Shown: positions 33,668 to 45,607, counted from the first letter of the stretch. The stretch is 64,000 nucleotides of DNA from Pycnopodia helianthoides (GCA_032158295.1 CM063250.1:2549501-2613500); one strand, 5' to 3'. Numbers and translations are program-made. Notes: generated from the letters alone by a model not told the origin.

Positions 33668-34439
33668 TATCCAAATTTGGTCTTAACAGTACAATCATAT
33701 GGGTGTATTTGGGTGCAGATTTTCAGTGTACAAACCCAGTGGATCTTCCTATGCCCGGTCTTACGATAATATTAACCAGAGTTTACTTTGGAGCCTACAC
33801 CCTATGCCTTCATAGTACCCATATAAGGTAACCACATTTTGGCATTTTAACAACTCTTTTCACAAACACACCTATTACCATCTTGGTACCGATCATTTCC
33901 TCTACTAGGTGCACACGCCTTACTTTATCTGGGTGCTCTCTTTACCCGCCATACTGAGCACCAAATCACATTGCTTCTGTATCAATAATCCTCCCCATCG
34001 ACCACATTTTTGTACCCATTTATAGTGTATCTGTACCCATCTGCACTCATCTGTGTAGCCAGAGCTGAACCTCATCTGGGTACCTTTAGTGCAAACAAGC
34101 ATCAGTTCCATCCAATTACTGCAGCTGCTAATGTGTCTGCAACCACTAATGATGAAAAGCAATAAAGCCCCCAGTCCATTATAGATGTCTCGGATAGCTG
34201 AATGTCATCAGGGCACCCATGCACTCCATTATTGATGGGTGCTCACATATACCTTCCTGGGTGACTCATGTCTGACATTTATACCCAATCCATCACCCTG
34301 ATCAGGCTGCATGTATGAATAAAAAAAAGCCTTCTCATCCAGGATCGCGACACTAGGACACTTTCTCTTTTCACACCCTGAATGAAATGCCAACTGGGTT
34401 CATTTGAAATTACAAACAACGTGACGATTTCACCTCTCA
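33668..34439. other. no gene recognised
   Basis: Contains many short phrases such as gtacccat and tctgggtac, perhaps very old repeat sequence. The 80-codon minus frame at 33920-34162 is not supported. Confidence 0.4.
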
Positions 34440-34835
34440 CCTCATCACACAATAATGTGGTTCATGTCTGTCTCCCTTTGGTGATTTGCTTCACTTCTTG
34501 CACGAAAATTTAAAGACTCAAAAAAGGTTTGGAGAAAATATGTTCCTAGGAAAAATCCCGTGAGAAATCACACTGCCTCTGCTGGCCCACGCAATGTCCC
34601 GACAATCTCGCGAATATATCCCAGCTGTATTTGGAGTCTACTTGACCCATTTTAATACTCAACTGAGTATACACCCCCACCTAACTAAACCCACTTTGAT
34701 GTCCTGATATACACACACATATCCCAACTGTACCTAGAGTGTTACCATCCTCGTGCTTGACCTATTTACTGATATACCCGAATGATACCCCGACTGAGCA
34801 CAATTAGGAACTATAGCTGCATTTCTTGAGGGCTG
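34440..34835. repeat. second copy of the 30.2-kb satellite segment
   Basis: Matches 30233-30660 in the same orientation: ttggtgatttgcttcacttc, cccgacaatctcgcgaa, ttgatgtcctgatatacaca, cttgacctatttactgatat and aactatagctgcatttcttg are shared, with point changes and small indels. Confidence 0.85.
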
Positions 34836-35481
34836 TTCTCTGAAAGAACTGCCGACTGGGTTTGTATTGACCCATTTAACCTCACCTTATCACTTAATAA
34901 ATCTTGCTTGCTCCACTTTTGGAGTCAGGTTCATAGGCGAATGGGGACTCTTTGGTTAAGGGGGGCAGAGAGGTGGATTTACCGTCATTTTTACACAGAC
35001 AAACACAATACAAACTTCTAATCCGTAAAAGTCAATTTTTTCCTTCTTGCTGTGCCCGAATTTGTTCGACTGTTTTGCCCCAAATTTGGCACCCTAGCGT
35101 GTAGAGCACAAGGGAGTATTTGGAACATATGGTCGTTGGAACATAAAAGTGTCGGAACAAAGAGCAGTCACCGTAAAAAAAACATCACCAGCACACATCA
35201 CCAGCACGTGGAAAATGCGGAATGTGAAGGAATGAATGTGACATAACATACAAAGCGTTCAGGACGAACCACAGAAGTCCAACAAAGCTACTGAAGGCCA
35301 CAGCAGCTGCTGGTATCCTATACTCATGCCATACTTTTGGCTAAACTTTCAGTATATATTTGGTTAAATGCATGTAACTATTTCCATGAGGATCAAGAGA
35401 AGCAGCTGGAATTACATGTATGAATGGCTCGGCAAATCTCACAGCTTATCTTTAAAAGATAATTAAAGTTATCCAAATACC
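34836..35481. other. no gene recognised
   Basis: A small run of ggaacata repeats with 16-17 base spacing lies near 35119-35162. The 64-codon frame 35052-35246 is not supported. Confidence 0.45.
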
Positions 35482-35862
35482 TTAAAGTATACCTTTGTTT
35501 TTTTTGTAGCCGTTTGATTGTTTTAATCCTGAATAAATCTAGACGTATACAATAAAACTAGCCTGTGAAATTCTCAGTTTGATAGGTGCTAGTGTTTTTT
35601 GAGATATCGCCGAAAAATCTGGAGTGGTTATGTCTACGCAGGAGGAATAAATCATAATCGGAATACACAATGTGAGAAACATTTCATGCATGAAATTGTT
35701 TCTCAGATTGAAATGTTTTTGAATCCCTTTATCTAAAATCCACATTCCTTTGAAAGGAATTGTTTCTCAAAATCATTTAACAGCTGAAGTGCTTCTTACT
35801 AAATCAGATTTTTATGCTCTTTAATTTTTTGAGTAATTATCAAAAGTACACCCTCCCTTTAA
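35482..35862. mobile_element. TTAA-MITE, 381 bp
   Basis: TTAA at both edges. The left end is ttaaagtatacctttg and the right end caaaagtacaccctcccttt. The interior has gttttaatcctgaataaatc and tttgagatatcgccgaaaaa, shared with 28804. The right end matches the palindromic element at 13.7 kb. Confidence 0.75.
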
Positions 35863-36344
35863 ATGACAAAAATAGATAGTCGTAAACTGCTGCAGGGACA
35901 AATGACTAATAATGACAAAACAATACTTTGTAATAAGAACTAGACGTAAAAACAGTGTCTGAGTGCAGTTTGCTCCAATACTAGTAGATGTAATCTCCAC
36001 ACGGTTTCTGCAAATCCTTCAATGCCGAGAATGCATTGAGAAGAAATTCCAAAGAGCCGCGGAATCTCTTAGGGCAGAATATTTTCAACTATCTCTAATG
36101 GCGTTTCAGATGAGTTGTATCCTCATCGTGGAATTTCTTTGATTAACTGATGTGACCTCAGATCTAGGTTCTTATCTCACTGTCTGGAAAAATACTTCAT
36201 TTTTCCAGATCACACTTCATAACGAGATCTTACACAATCAGTTACCAAGCAAAATACTTGTGTCCAAACTTCATCCAAATCCATCACTTAAAGGGGGGCT
36301 TTAAAAGTAAATTCAGCTTTTTTTCCAATAGATTGAGTCCTTAT
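35863..36344. other. no gene recognised
   Basis: Unassigned sequence. Nothing recognised. Confidence 0.5.
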
Positions 36345-36660
36345 ATGTTAGTGAAAAAAATAAGTTTCTATCCTCACGTTGGCTCAGTGGTTTCTTTCTC
36401 TGTCTTTCACCTCTGTGGGCCCCGGTTCAAATCCGGACAGTAGCCTTGTATGTGGAATGGGTTTTCAGTCCCTGCCTGATTGTGTGAGTTTTTTCCTACT
36501 TGGGGTTTTCCTCCCACATCTAAGACAGACACTTCTTCATCGTCTTCTCCAACAGGTACCTTCAGGCCTATGGGTCACAGTGCTAGTTGCTTTTGAGGGT
36601 CCCTTGGTTTCATTACCAGAAAGATACAATAATATTAATAATAATAACACCGACTTGACC
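36345..36660 (+). mobile_element. tRNA-derived SINE, fourth type (SINE4)
   Basis: The head has cacgttggctcagtggtttc (box A) and ccccggttcaaatccgg (box B). The body is ggaatgggttttcagtccct and gggttttcctcccacatcta, and the tail is aataatattaataataataa. The frames at 36258-36443 and 36379-36687 are inside it. The only copy in the window. Confidence 0.75.
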
Positions 36661-37467
36661 TTGGAGCCTCTTTTGAAAATCATTTAAACAGTCCCAAATC
36701 CTCCAAAATCCAATGCAGGGAGTTGTCTGACATTGCAGGGTATGACAATGGTACTGCAAGACCAAACAACAATTGCAACAACAGAGTCCAAACTCCTGAG
36801 TGTTGAATTATCATAGAGTAGACTATTTTTGAGAATTCTGGATGATTTTTCGAAGGATATAATATACTTCAATGTATGATGACCAGAAATCTAGCCGCCA
36901 CTTTGGACACAGCCTCACTTTGGTTACATTGCTTGAATGGGGAGAAAAAGCAAAATGGCCGCCTCACAACAAAAACAATACTCTGTAGATTACTTTATCA
37001 GAATTTATATCCATGCTGGCAGTAAGAGCAGGAAATCACACGAAAGTGCATCTGTAATTCAAATTATGTGGCGTCTTACTTCCAAGGCGAGTTTTCCTAA
37101 CGACAGTTATTAAATATATTGTAATTGCATACAACCATTGTAAGTAATTGACGGCATAGCAGATGGGCATTTCAGGCTCAGGCATCTAAAAGTTGAAGTG
37201 GAAAGCGTTAAGGGAAGTTATGTCATTTTTTTATTTTGCATTTTACATCGTCAAAGAGAATGATCATTTTGTGAGGTTTGCGGCAACACCATGAACATAA
37301 ATCTCTCTTAAGAGCTGCGGTGGTTCTGAAACGAACCAGTGGTGAATCGACTCCATTTTGTTCCATAAAACACCAATCAAAGTAAAAACGAATTTTGAGA
37401 GAAACTGAGAATATTCATACTCTTATTTAAGCAATATGATGTTACCCCAAATAGTTTGGGAAAATAG
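36661..37467. other. no gene recognised
   Basis: Unassigned. Nothing recognised. Confidence 0.5.
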
Positions 37468-37620
37468 AATTAGCTGTTGCAAACTGCTGACCAACCAAAA
37501 GGACCCGTGGTATAAATGCAAAAAAATAGTTAATGTCCTGACGTTTCGACCCTAGCAGATTCTTTCTCAAAGGCTAAAGAGAAACACTCTGCTAGGGTCA
37601 TCACGCCACTCACTATTTTT
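37468..37620 (-). mobile_element. family G element with hammerhead-like fold
   Basis: Starts gaaaatagaattagctgttg, shared with 50.79 kb. On the minus strand, tgatga is followed by one arm of a perfect 12-bp stem (gaccctagcaga), a 28-base loop, the other arm (tctgctagggtc) and then GAAACGTC. TGATGA-stem-GAAAC-GUC is the order of a hammerhead ribozyme with a minimal helix III, as described for Penelope-like retroelements, but the usual first C of CUGAUGA is G here and junction bases differ. Activity is unproven. Confidence 0.5.
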
Positions 37621-37839
37621 TCCAAAATAATTTGGAAGAAAATTTAATCTCCCATTGTCCCCTTGAAAAAATATGAGCATTTCTGCCTGAAATGTTGAGA
37701 AACTTTTTAGAAAATCCAGACTGATCAAAGCAGCAATGAACAAGCTCCCCACAAGGTATCCTTACTGAGCATAAAAACTGTACATCAATGTTCTCTAAAA
37801 CAGATCTTTGATTGTGGTGTGTATGAATAAGCGGCTGTG

Positions 37840-37950
37840 GTTATGCTGCGGCTGAGGCTTGATCTTTGTGTGAACATGCGTTGAAGCATGGGTGCCCATA
37901 GCAATGACCCTTAGCAACAGCTGTAGCCGTAGCCGCCAATTTCGAACAAG
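37840..37950. repeat. family H element
   Basis: gcggctgtggttatgctgcg on the left is inverted against cagctgtagccgtagccgcc on the right. The inner part is tgcccatagcaatgaccctt. The same right arm returns inverted at 38157. Confidence 0.6.
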
Positions 37951-38156
37951 ATCTCGAAAAACCAGATGAGTTTGACTCAATTGGACTCTAAGAATTCTCA
38001 TTTAAACTAGCTGTCCGGCCAACAGGCATGAACTTTTGGACGATACGCAAATGACCAACAAATAAATAAAAAAATAAAAAAATGCAATGCAATGCAAAAA
38101 AATTCCAAATGAAGACAAAGTTACAGACAATCTTTTTAAAATGATCACTAAAATGC

Positions 38157-38221
38157 TTAAATTGGCGGCTACGGCTACAGCTGTTGCTAAGGGCCGTTGC
38201 TATGGGCACCCTATGCTTCAC
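38157..38221. repeat. family H arm, inverted against 37884-37950
   Basis: attggcggctacggctacag and ttgctatgggcaccctatgc are the inverse of the arm at 37884-37950. With it they form a 65-bp inverted repeat around about 200 bases. Confidence 0.75.
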
Positions 38222-39214
38222 TAAATGCTAAAAATTGATGAATAGATCATCTGAATTTAAACATTGACCTCCCACAAAAAAACACCTGGTGAGTAGTATT
38301 GTTGTATAAACGTAAAAATGGTAGCCATTACAAAATTGTTGTCCAAAACACAACCCCATTACACATGACATCAATGAATGCACTTAGTCTTGCCAATCAA
38401 TCAAGCTTCAAACTACCTCATTTCCTCCCCCTCTCCCCAATCATCATCAGAGAGAACAAAAAGGTTAACTGTAATACACCCCCCCCCCTATACAGGGTCA
38501 TACAGTATTGCATTTTTTTTTGCTCTTTGCATGGTCAGCCATTTGCCATTTGCGTGTAGAGCAGTGAGTAGAAGCATTATATAACTCTGTATTGTCAAGG
38601 TAATGTAATGACACTTTCATCCAAACAGATACATAAATACAATACAAACGAAGCATGAAGTCGAGGCTGTACACGCACATGGCGGATCCGTGCAAGTAGC
38701 AAATAGACTACAGTTCAGTTTAGAAGGAGTGCAGTATTGAATCTGCTTCCTTGAGGAGCTTTCAAAGATACAGTTGACAACATTCGGACCCATTGATTTA
38801 AACATCAACCAAGTAGCTGTTTTTTTTCTGTGGTTAGGTAATTCATCAGCCAACATTTTGTAAAAACACAAAAGGCACATCAGATAAGAGCAGACCTTTC
38901 GTCAATTTGCAATTTAAATGACGTGGTATGTTGTTCACTCGAACATGTCTAGTCCATTGACTAGTCAAGATTAGTTTAGTCAATGTATTTTGTTGAGCAG
39001 ACAATTGGGTTGCATATATAACGATACATTGACAAAGCAAACTTGTTTATTAATCAATTATCTCACTGCAAGATAAATTATGGTCGTATTAAACAAAACC
39101 TACCATTCTTGTTACATCACTCTTAAATTGTGACGTAGCTTCGCGAGTTGACAAGAGAAACAGTACTAGGTTAATCCAGTTGGTCCAGCTAGTAAAATCA
39201 AACAGCGTTCGTTT
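38222..39214. other. no gene recognised
   Basis: A C run lies near 38481-38488 and T runs near 38512. Overlapping short frames on both strands show no features. Confidence 0.5.
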
Positions 39215-39425
39215 GGGATCTAGTTGTGGTTAGGCATCGGCTCTAGCATGGCAAATGTCGTGAGTTCGAATCCCACCCGAGTGATATGCCTGTCGGGTTT
39301 TTTTTTCACAGGACTCAGGAAAGTACTGTGTATACGGTGCTTGATACACCATCGGTGTACGGGTAAAAACCAAATAATGTTTGTTATCCCTGACGCAAAA
39401 TTTCAACTATTATCTTTAACCCCTT
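39215..39425 (+). mobile_element. SINE3
   Basis: Box A is partly lost (ttgtggttaggcatcggctc), box B is gtgagttcgaatcccac. The body ttcacaggactcaggaaagt and gtacgggtaaaaaccaaata are intact. The frame 39224-39454 lies inside it. Confidence 0.78.
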
Positions 39426-39929
39426 TGAATATTTGTAACCAAAGCAACTTTTAAGATATTTGTAGTATTATTTGAACAAGCTACGAAGTATCTGTTAATT
39501 GTTTTACTATTGTAAGCAGAACGGTGGAGAAATAACTCTCCATAAGAACTTATCCCAAAGTTCTAACATCTGATTAACAACATGAACGTTTAAATCCAAC
39601 TCATTTTTTTTCTTTTTCAACAGCAGTTCAGACTGCAGCCGAAAATTGCTTAAATCAAGAAATTCAATTTAACATTCAATTAGACTATTACCAGTGCTCA
39701 CTTCCTCCTAATTAAATTTCAGAATTACTAATGCATAGTGGCGTACTGTCCACCTGTTGTGCTTCGGAATCTGCTGATATTTTACAATAGTTCACTACCC
39801 GGTGTTCAGTCATGCCTGTACCAGCATACATCTGGTCTGGTAAGAGTCCTTTTCATTTCAATAGGAAGTCACTTGTTTTCGATCCAGTGGTTATCCTATT
39901 TCATGAAACACCGGCTAAGTCTGAATTAA
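39426..39929. other. no gene recognised
   Basis: AT-rich unassigned sequence. Nothing recognised. Confidence 0.5.
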
Positions 39930-40065
39930 TGGCTTTGGCTGTGGCTATGGCTATGGCTAGATCTGTGTGTCTGACAACCTTAAAGCTTCAGCAGCTGCAG
40001 GCAATCTTTGCCACAGTCACAACTGAAGCTGTCATTTCGGCCCTGGCCACCGACTGCAACAATTC
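39930..40065. repeat. family H element
   Basis: atggctttggctgtggctat on the left and gtcatttcggccctggcc on the right, with ccacagtcacaactgaagct inside. Diverged. Confidence 0.45.
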
Positions 40066-40837
40066 AGAACCTCTAGTTTTCAAGAAACGAACAAATATTC
40101 AGTGGCATAACTAGGGGAGGGGGGTGTTATCTTTGCCCCCCCCCACCCCCTTTGAGTTTGAAATCTGAACCTTTTAGATTAAACATTTCCAGAATAAATG
40201 TTACATTTTATAACCTTTTATGTGGTAGTTTAAATGTTTTGATAACACTGTTTGTCTATTTACACCCAGACTATCTTGTTGGCACTGAAAATACTTTTTT
40301 AACAGAAAAATGCAAATGGAAACTACAGTTTTTTATTGGCCATGGGGAAGTGTCCACCTCAAACAATTGGTGCACTCCCTTGTGCCCCCCCCCCAACCCG
40401 TAAAATTTGTTTCAATGAGCTCAATCTCCACAACCTTCCAGTTTCATAAACACAAAAATCAGAATATTCATTTTGAAACTCTAGCTTTCAACAAATCCAT
40501 TCTACAGGAATGGTACACCAATGATTTTACCAGGAGTTTATATTAACCAATCCCCCGGTCATCCCATTTTCAAGAAAAAATACCATCAAACTAACAGCGG
40601 AAAATTGCATTTTAAAGAGAGGGGGGTTCCACTGACTACTCCCAGCCAAGGTTTAGCCCATAAATCCTTGATCAATTTCCTCACAATACAACTGGTGCCA
40701 GCAGACTAATCAGGTCTCCATTAAAGTCAACTAATGACTCAGTTCGAAGGTTGGCCTGTTTAGTTCTTGCCTTCCAACTCAGCAGCAAGTAGATTCATCA
40801 TCAAAAAGAAATATGCTCGCTCTTTGGCTGTCCGTAT
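40066..40837. other. no gene recognised; several C runs
   Basis: C runs near 40136-40150 and 40385-40393. Overlapping frames at 40152-40709 show no features. Confidence 0.45.
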
Positions 40838-41070
40838 TGCTACGGATGGAAAGGCAGAACTCGGAGCATCGTTCCGTCGTGTCGGTGCAACACGATTTCG
40901 TCGTGTTGGTGTAACTTGACTCTGCAACAAAGTCATATCTCGTGCGAACACGCTCTGTGCAAAAACGTTGTATTGACTTTGTGTATACATCCGGATCATT
41001 TTACGCAAGATACAACCTCTTGACATTTTAAAACTTGCTTTTCACATAAACACTAATTTTAAATACACCG
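40838..41070 (-). repeat. family F repeat
   Basis: The plus strand shows tgcaaaaacgttgtattgac, tgtatacatccggatca and gcaagatacaacctcttgac, the inverse of the family order. A small direct repeat (cgtcgtgtcggtgcaac and cgtcgtgttggtgtaac) lies at 40877-40917. Confidence 0.6.
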
Positions 41071-41408
41071 ACAAGACAATTTGTTCTTAGACAGGGGAAG
41101 GGGGAGGGGCAATTCAACAGAGCTTTGATTTGGTCCTTGAGTTAATTCGCATTTGTCTTTTATCTTATAATTCAATTTATTATTTCTGTTTATTGTTTGT
41201 TTTACTTTTCAAGGCACTCCACTACAAGTCTGGACTTACAAGGTATTCGCCTTCAAAATTGTTCTTTCACATTTTGCAATAATGCACTGTTTATTATGAA
41301 AATAATTGCAATTACATTGAGTTGAGCTCGAAAGCACGTTGCCATTTAAGTTGTTTCCCTGTTAATTTTTCGCTGGGCAGATAATTTTGTTCAGCCTTTT
41401 CTTCCAAT
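41071..41408. other. no gene recognised
   Basis: Unassigned AT-rich sequence. Nothing recognised. Confidence 0.5.
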
Positions 41409-41682
41409 ACAAGTAATAAACCACAAGGGAAACTGACTGAGTAAACTTTAAAAATAATTTTGGGTTGAACAAAAAGAAAAATTGACTAGAGCGGGACTTG
41501 AACCTGCGAACTCTGGATAAACATGCCGCCGCTCTACCAACTGAGCTACCCAGCCCTATGATGGCGGTCTCCCTATTTTGTCAATAGCTTTGTTCGAGGG
41601 GTGTCAGTCAGAAGCAAAACTGTTACAGCCGTGTAGCCAGGGATCACACCCAAGTTTATGATACAACCTGGGAAGCGGCAGG
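41409..41682 (-). mobile_element. SINE1, best-preserved copy
   Basis: On the minus strand the leader (atcataaacttgggtgtgat, then gcttctgactgacacccc) precedes the head gggtagctcagttggtagag and box B gcaggttcaagtccc. The body is ctagtcaatttttctttttg and the end is gtttcccttgtggtttatta. The head is closest to tRNA-Lys by its D-arm and the sequence before box B. The acceptor stem does not pair, so it is not a tRNA gene. Confidence 0.87.
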
Positions 41683-41756
41683 AGAGGGATCACCTTAAGG
41701 GAATGTGACTTTTTATTTCAAGTATCCAAGTAACAAACCACAGCCATTTTTCCTCA

Positions 41757-42080
41757 GTTACTCTGTGGGCTCTGATCACCAATACCAAAGTACAGTACTC
41801 CTAGTCTTGTAGGTACAGAGGAGCAAATTATGGACAAATAGGCATCCATCAACCCTGATCATCCAAATTTATATTTACAAAAAAACAGGTTTACAGAGCT
41901 TTAAAGTACAAAAACATGTTGCTGTTTATGTTGTTATATGACTGCTGTCTGCTCTCTCCTAGTTTGGAGCAGCATCACAGAATTTGGCGCAGATCACAAA
42001 TAATAATCAAAGTACTTCTGGATAGAGAGAAGCAACTATGGGAAAAAAGACCCCCCATCAACCTTGATCTAACAATATAA
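41757..42080. repeat. diverged tandem duplication, about 211-bp offset
   Basis: accaaagtacagtactcc... then catccatcaaccctgatcat (first copy) matches atcaaagtacttctgg... then ccccatcaaccttgatct (second copy), with gctctgatcacc and gcagatcac also aligned. Confidence 0.6.
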
Positions 42081-42085
42081 AGCAT

Positions 42086-42557
42086 AACCAGTGAGTTGTT
42101 ATCTTCTTGTGCAAGAGAATTCCCAACGCTGCAAATGTGCGGCACATTTTTTGAGTTATTTGCAGGCAGGCTGTGGCCGTGGGGGGGGGGGGGATCCACA
42201 CAATTCAACAGCATCCAGTGGAGTTAATCTACTGAACCCTTGGGATTATTTGACCCCTGGGGATGTAGAATCAACCACTGGGTCACATATCCCTGAAGGC
42301 TTTAAAAGGATGTCTACAATGACCGCAGGGGTCAACTTATTAAAAAAAAAAAAAAAAGAGAAAAGGATGTTGAAGCAGAAAGTGGGCTCAAGGGATATAA
42401 ATCCAACTTGGGTAAACACAAGATATGAACAACGACAGAAATGTTATGAACGTTAACAAAATGTCAGGCTGATCTGAGGCATTACTGAGGCTGCATCCGT
42501 GGCCATCTTAATATTAAAATGAAACGATGAAAACAAATTGCAGACTTTTGTTTTATC
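42086..42557. other. no gene recognised; G run and A run
   Basis: A G run lies at 42181-42193 and an A run at about 42342-42356. The 121-codon frame 42091-42456 spans both and is not supported. Confidence 0.5.
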
Positions 42558-42788
42558 TTAAAGGTAGGGTCACTGTTCAGAATGTTAGAGATCCGGTTCT
42601 GTCATTATTGTAAAAATTATCCAAACCGTATCAATTCGATAGGAATCCTTTCTCAAAAAAGTTTATACCATCAACAGCTGCAGTGCTTCTCACCAAGTAA
42701 GTTTTTATGGCAATTATTTTTAAGCATCTTAACAGTGAATTTGTGTGCTCTTCTCAACAGATTCCGATTGAAAAATGCACAAAATTAA
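42558..42788. mobile_element. TTAA-MITE relative, internally deleted
   Basis: TTAA lies at both edges. The inner phrase taccatcaacagctgcagtg, then ccaagtaagtttttatg, matches the right half of 29641-30028. The left 40 bases (agaatgttagagatccggtt) recur inverted at about 47420-47445. Confidence 0.55.
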
Positions 42789-43559
42789 GGTCTTTCACCT
42801 GACAGTCTGACAACCCCCCCCTCCCTCCATCAAAAAAAAATCAATCAATAAAGAGAGGCCAAAAACCCTCACATTATTAATATTAAAAACAAAATTGCCA
42901 AGAGCTTCAGACAAGCAAATCAGAAAATCACAACCACGACTCGCCTAAACATTAAATTTCAAACAATCTCTCAGCGCCGAGCTACTTGATGCTCCCAGGC
43001 AGTGACTAATTATTTAGGGAGAAGCTTTCTTCTGCATGGTTTGTACTGGGAGTCAGTCAAGGTCATCACCACCACCTCAGCTGGTGATCAAGGAACCCTG
43101 ATCGGGTCATCACTAGTTGCATCAGGGAGGGTCAATCCCCTGTGCTTACATCCTACTCATCAAAGGAAAGTGGAGGCTAGGGTAAGGGATGACACAGCTA
43201 GATGACCAGGAGAGAGTGAGTGGCTGGATGGAGACAGTCCATTAGGCCTTCCTTCCAAATGTGACACTCACAGGTGCATTAGCGCGAGAGAGTTAATTAT
43301 TTCAGTGTTGTGCATTTATAGAGTGAGGGGGAAAACATCTTTAATGGTTCATTGGGCAGGTGTGAAAAGATTGATTTCCATGCTACGGAGCGAAAAATCT
43401 CTTCAAGAAAATAAGACTTATAATTGGAATAGTAAAGCACCTTGTGCTGATGAAAAAAGTTTTACTACTTAAAAAAATGATTTCATCATTACTAACAAAC
43501 AGCTTTGAGTGCAGTTTCAGACACGCACGTGCAAAAATCTAAATATGAATACATTTTAT
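42789..43559. other. no gene recognised
   Basis: The 67-codon frame 43002-43205 is in a slightly GC-richer patch and ends near ctagggtaagg, a weak splice-donor look. I do not accept it as an exon without homology. Confidence 0.4.
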
Positions 43560-43765
43560 ACATACAAATATTAAATAAGACCCCCCAAAAATAAATAAAA
43601 TAAGTAAATAAAAAATAAATAAAAAAATAATAACAATAACAATAATAATATTTAAAAAATAGTATTAAAAAAAATCAACAATACAAAAATTAAAAACAAA
43701 CAAATAAAAGATAAAATTAGATAAAAATAACAATAATATGAAAAAATATTTATAAATAGACAAAA
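43560..43765. repeat. A-rich low-complexity tract
   Basis: About 200 bases of A with scattered T and C (aaataaataaaa-type). The phenylalanine-rich minus frames across it are artefacts. Confidence 0.9.
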
Positions 43766-44158
43766 AACCAGACAGACAAACACCTGAACAAAACATATGG
43801 TGGGGAAGTATTTTTGAAAAGCAAAGAGGGCTTGGAAAAAAGTACAAAGCATGAATTTTGTCTCAATGCACGCATTCACATTTAAAACAGGTTAATTGTT
43901 GGGGCCCTTTGAAGAGTTAAAAAAAAACGTCCTGATAATATCAATTTTCTCCAGGGCGGGATGTGGGATAGTTTTGGCTATTTAATGAATTGTGCCTCAG
44001 GGAGACTTCTCTTACATCTGCAAAAAGCAGACATTGGCATTTAGACTGTACCTTTGGTAAAAATGCATCAAGAGCAAGAGATGCAACGAACAGGTAATCT
44101 GTCAAACTTTCCCCCTACTTAACGTATTCACAGTATTCGATTGAATTTTCACTCCATA
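43766..44158. other. no gene recognised
   Basis: Unassigned sequence. Nothing recognised. Confidence 0.5.
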
Positions 44159-44397
44159 CCAAGCCTGATACTTCATGGAGGCAACGGAGGCAGTTCATTG
44201 CCTTGGTGCCCCTCGAAATGTACCAATAGAAACTTACAGTTTAGTCATGGAGGTGCCCCTTTACGAAGGAGAAAATGCAGCAACTGTGGTGCCCCATGAA
44301 ATAATCCAATGAGTCGTACAGGTGCCATTTACCAAGAGGAAAATGCCTTGGTGCCCTTGCACTTTCAAAAACAAAACAACGAAGCTGATCAGGCCTG
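44159..44397. mobile_element. family E MITE, full but diverged
   Basis: Starts ccaagcctgatacttcatgg and ends gctgatcaggcctg. Inner gccttggtgcccctcgaaat and gaggtgcccctttacgaagg fit the family. Confidence 0.6.
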
Positions 44398-44408
44398 CTA
44401 GACAATGT

Positions 44409-44642
44409 GCACAGCCACAATCATGGGTACACATTTGTTCGTGTCCATGTTATGAACAACACTTTGAAAACCAGTGATGTAACAGTTATTTCAATGTTGT
44501 TTGTAAATTAATTAACCAGCGCTGTGTAAAAGAAGAGTAGAAAGTACTTGAGTTTGTCGAATACAAGATCTGCAAAGAGTAACTCAATGTTGTTCATTTG
44601 GTGCCTTTGTAACAAAAAGTGTACCCATGATTGTGGCTGTGG
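44409..44642. mobile_element. MITE with perfect 23-bp inverted repeats
   Basis: Left gcacagccacaatcatgggt continuing acac; right gtgtacccatgattgtggct continuing gtg. The pairing continues imperfectly inward for about 25 more bases (atgaacaacac... and tgttgttcat). It starts 12 bases after the family E element. No target duplication read. Confidence 0.78.
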
Positions 44643-45214
44643 ACCAAAACAATTAATTACAGCCAGAAGATTGAATTCTTTTAGTGACAATGAACGTTAC
44701 AAATTAATCTGTATTGTCTGATATAATTTCTAGAGCCTTCCTTCACTCGCCTCTCAAAGTTATGGACCAACACTTTGTTTGGAATAGTACTCTACCCTGG
44801 TTGTCAAAAAGAAATCCCTGTACACATTAATCAAATCAGGTCATTGGATTGTAGAGAAGAAAAACAGTGCCGAAGGGTTTTTACACCTTTTGAGTTTTAA
44901 AGGAGCCATTGTTTCTTGAAACTTTTTCACTTCCAGCAAATTTAATCATAACTGTCATAACAAAATTAGAGAAATTCAAACAAAATAGTAGAGTGGTTGT
45001 GGTTGAGAGTGAGACAACTTTTTTACAAGCCCTTTTCACACAAAAGAGCCACTTCCTAGGAAATAAACCCCCATCTATGTTCCACACTTGATGCAATTTT
45101 CCTCGGAACAATAAACTCCTAAGAAGGGGTAGTCATTTCCTGTCAGTTTGGGAGGGTCAGCAGTTCAAGTGTAACAAAGGTGAACCAAGCTATCCCAGTT
45201 ATGTCTCGGGAAAT
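44643..45214. other. no gene recognised
   Basis: Short frames on both strands near 44881-45111 show no features. Confidence 0.5.
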
Positions 45215-45280
45215 TGTAGTGGGGTGTCGTGGGTTGAGCGGGTAAGAGCACCAGACTCAAGCTCTGGTGTTTCGGATCTG

Positions 45281-45487
45281 TAAGCATATTTCACAGGCTA
45301 GCAAGAAAATTAGGCGGCCAGCCTGCGCGTTAACCATGAATTTGTATTGTTACGTCATTCATTTTCATACAGTAAGCACTGGAAGGTTGGTATGCCTTTT
45401 CGTTCGCTTACGGTTAGCAGTGCTTTAAAATGGAAAATCTTACAGTAAGCACAAAATTAGCCGTTAAGCAGCTTTATGAAATTAGGC
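45281..45487. mobile_element. degraded CAGGG hAT-like MITE inside SINE2
   Basis: The right end gcagctttatgaaattaggc and inner agtaagcac motifs fit the family. The left end and middle are rearranged. Confidence 0.55.
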
Positions 45488-45607
45488 CCTGCAGAGTGTG
45501 GGTTCGAGTCCCAGCCATACCACTTGTGTCCTTAAGCAAGACACTTAACCATTATTGCTTTGTCCTTCGGATGGGGCATAAAGCTGTAGGTCTCGTGTGT
45601 TGTGTAA

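Noticed and set aside
41488..41560. Possible tRNA-Lys gene (minus strand)
   Set aside because: Boxes A and B are good, but the acceptor stem does not pair and the same head recurs as part of SINE1.
43002..43205. 67-codon frame ending near a donor-like ctagggtaagg
   Set aside because: No homology, no convincing partner exon and composition not clearly coding.
43652..43879. Phe-rich membrane-like frame (minus)
   Set aside because: Direct product of the A-rich low-complexity tract.
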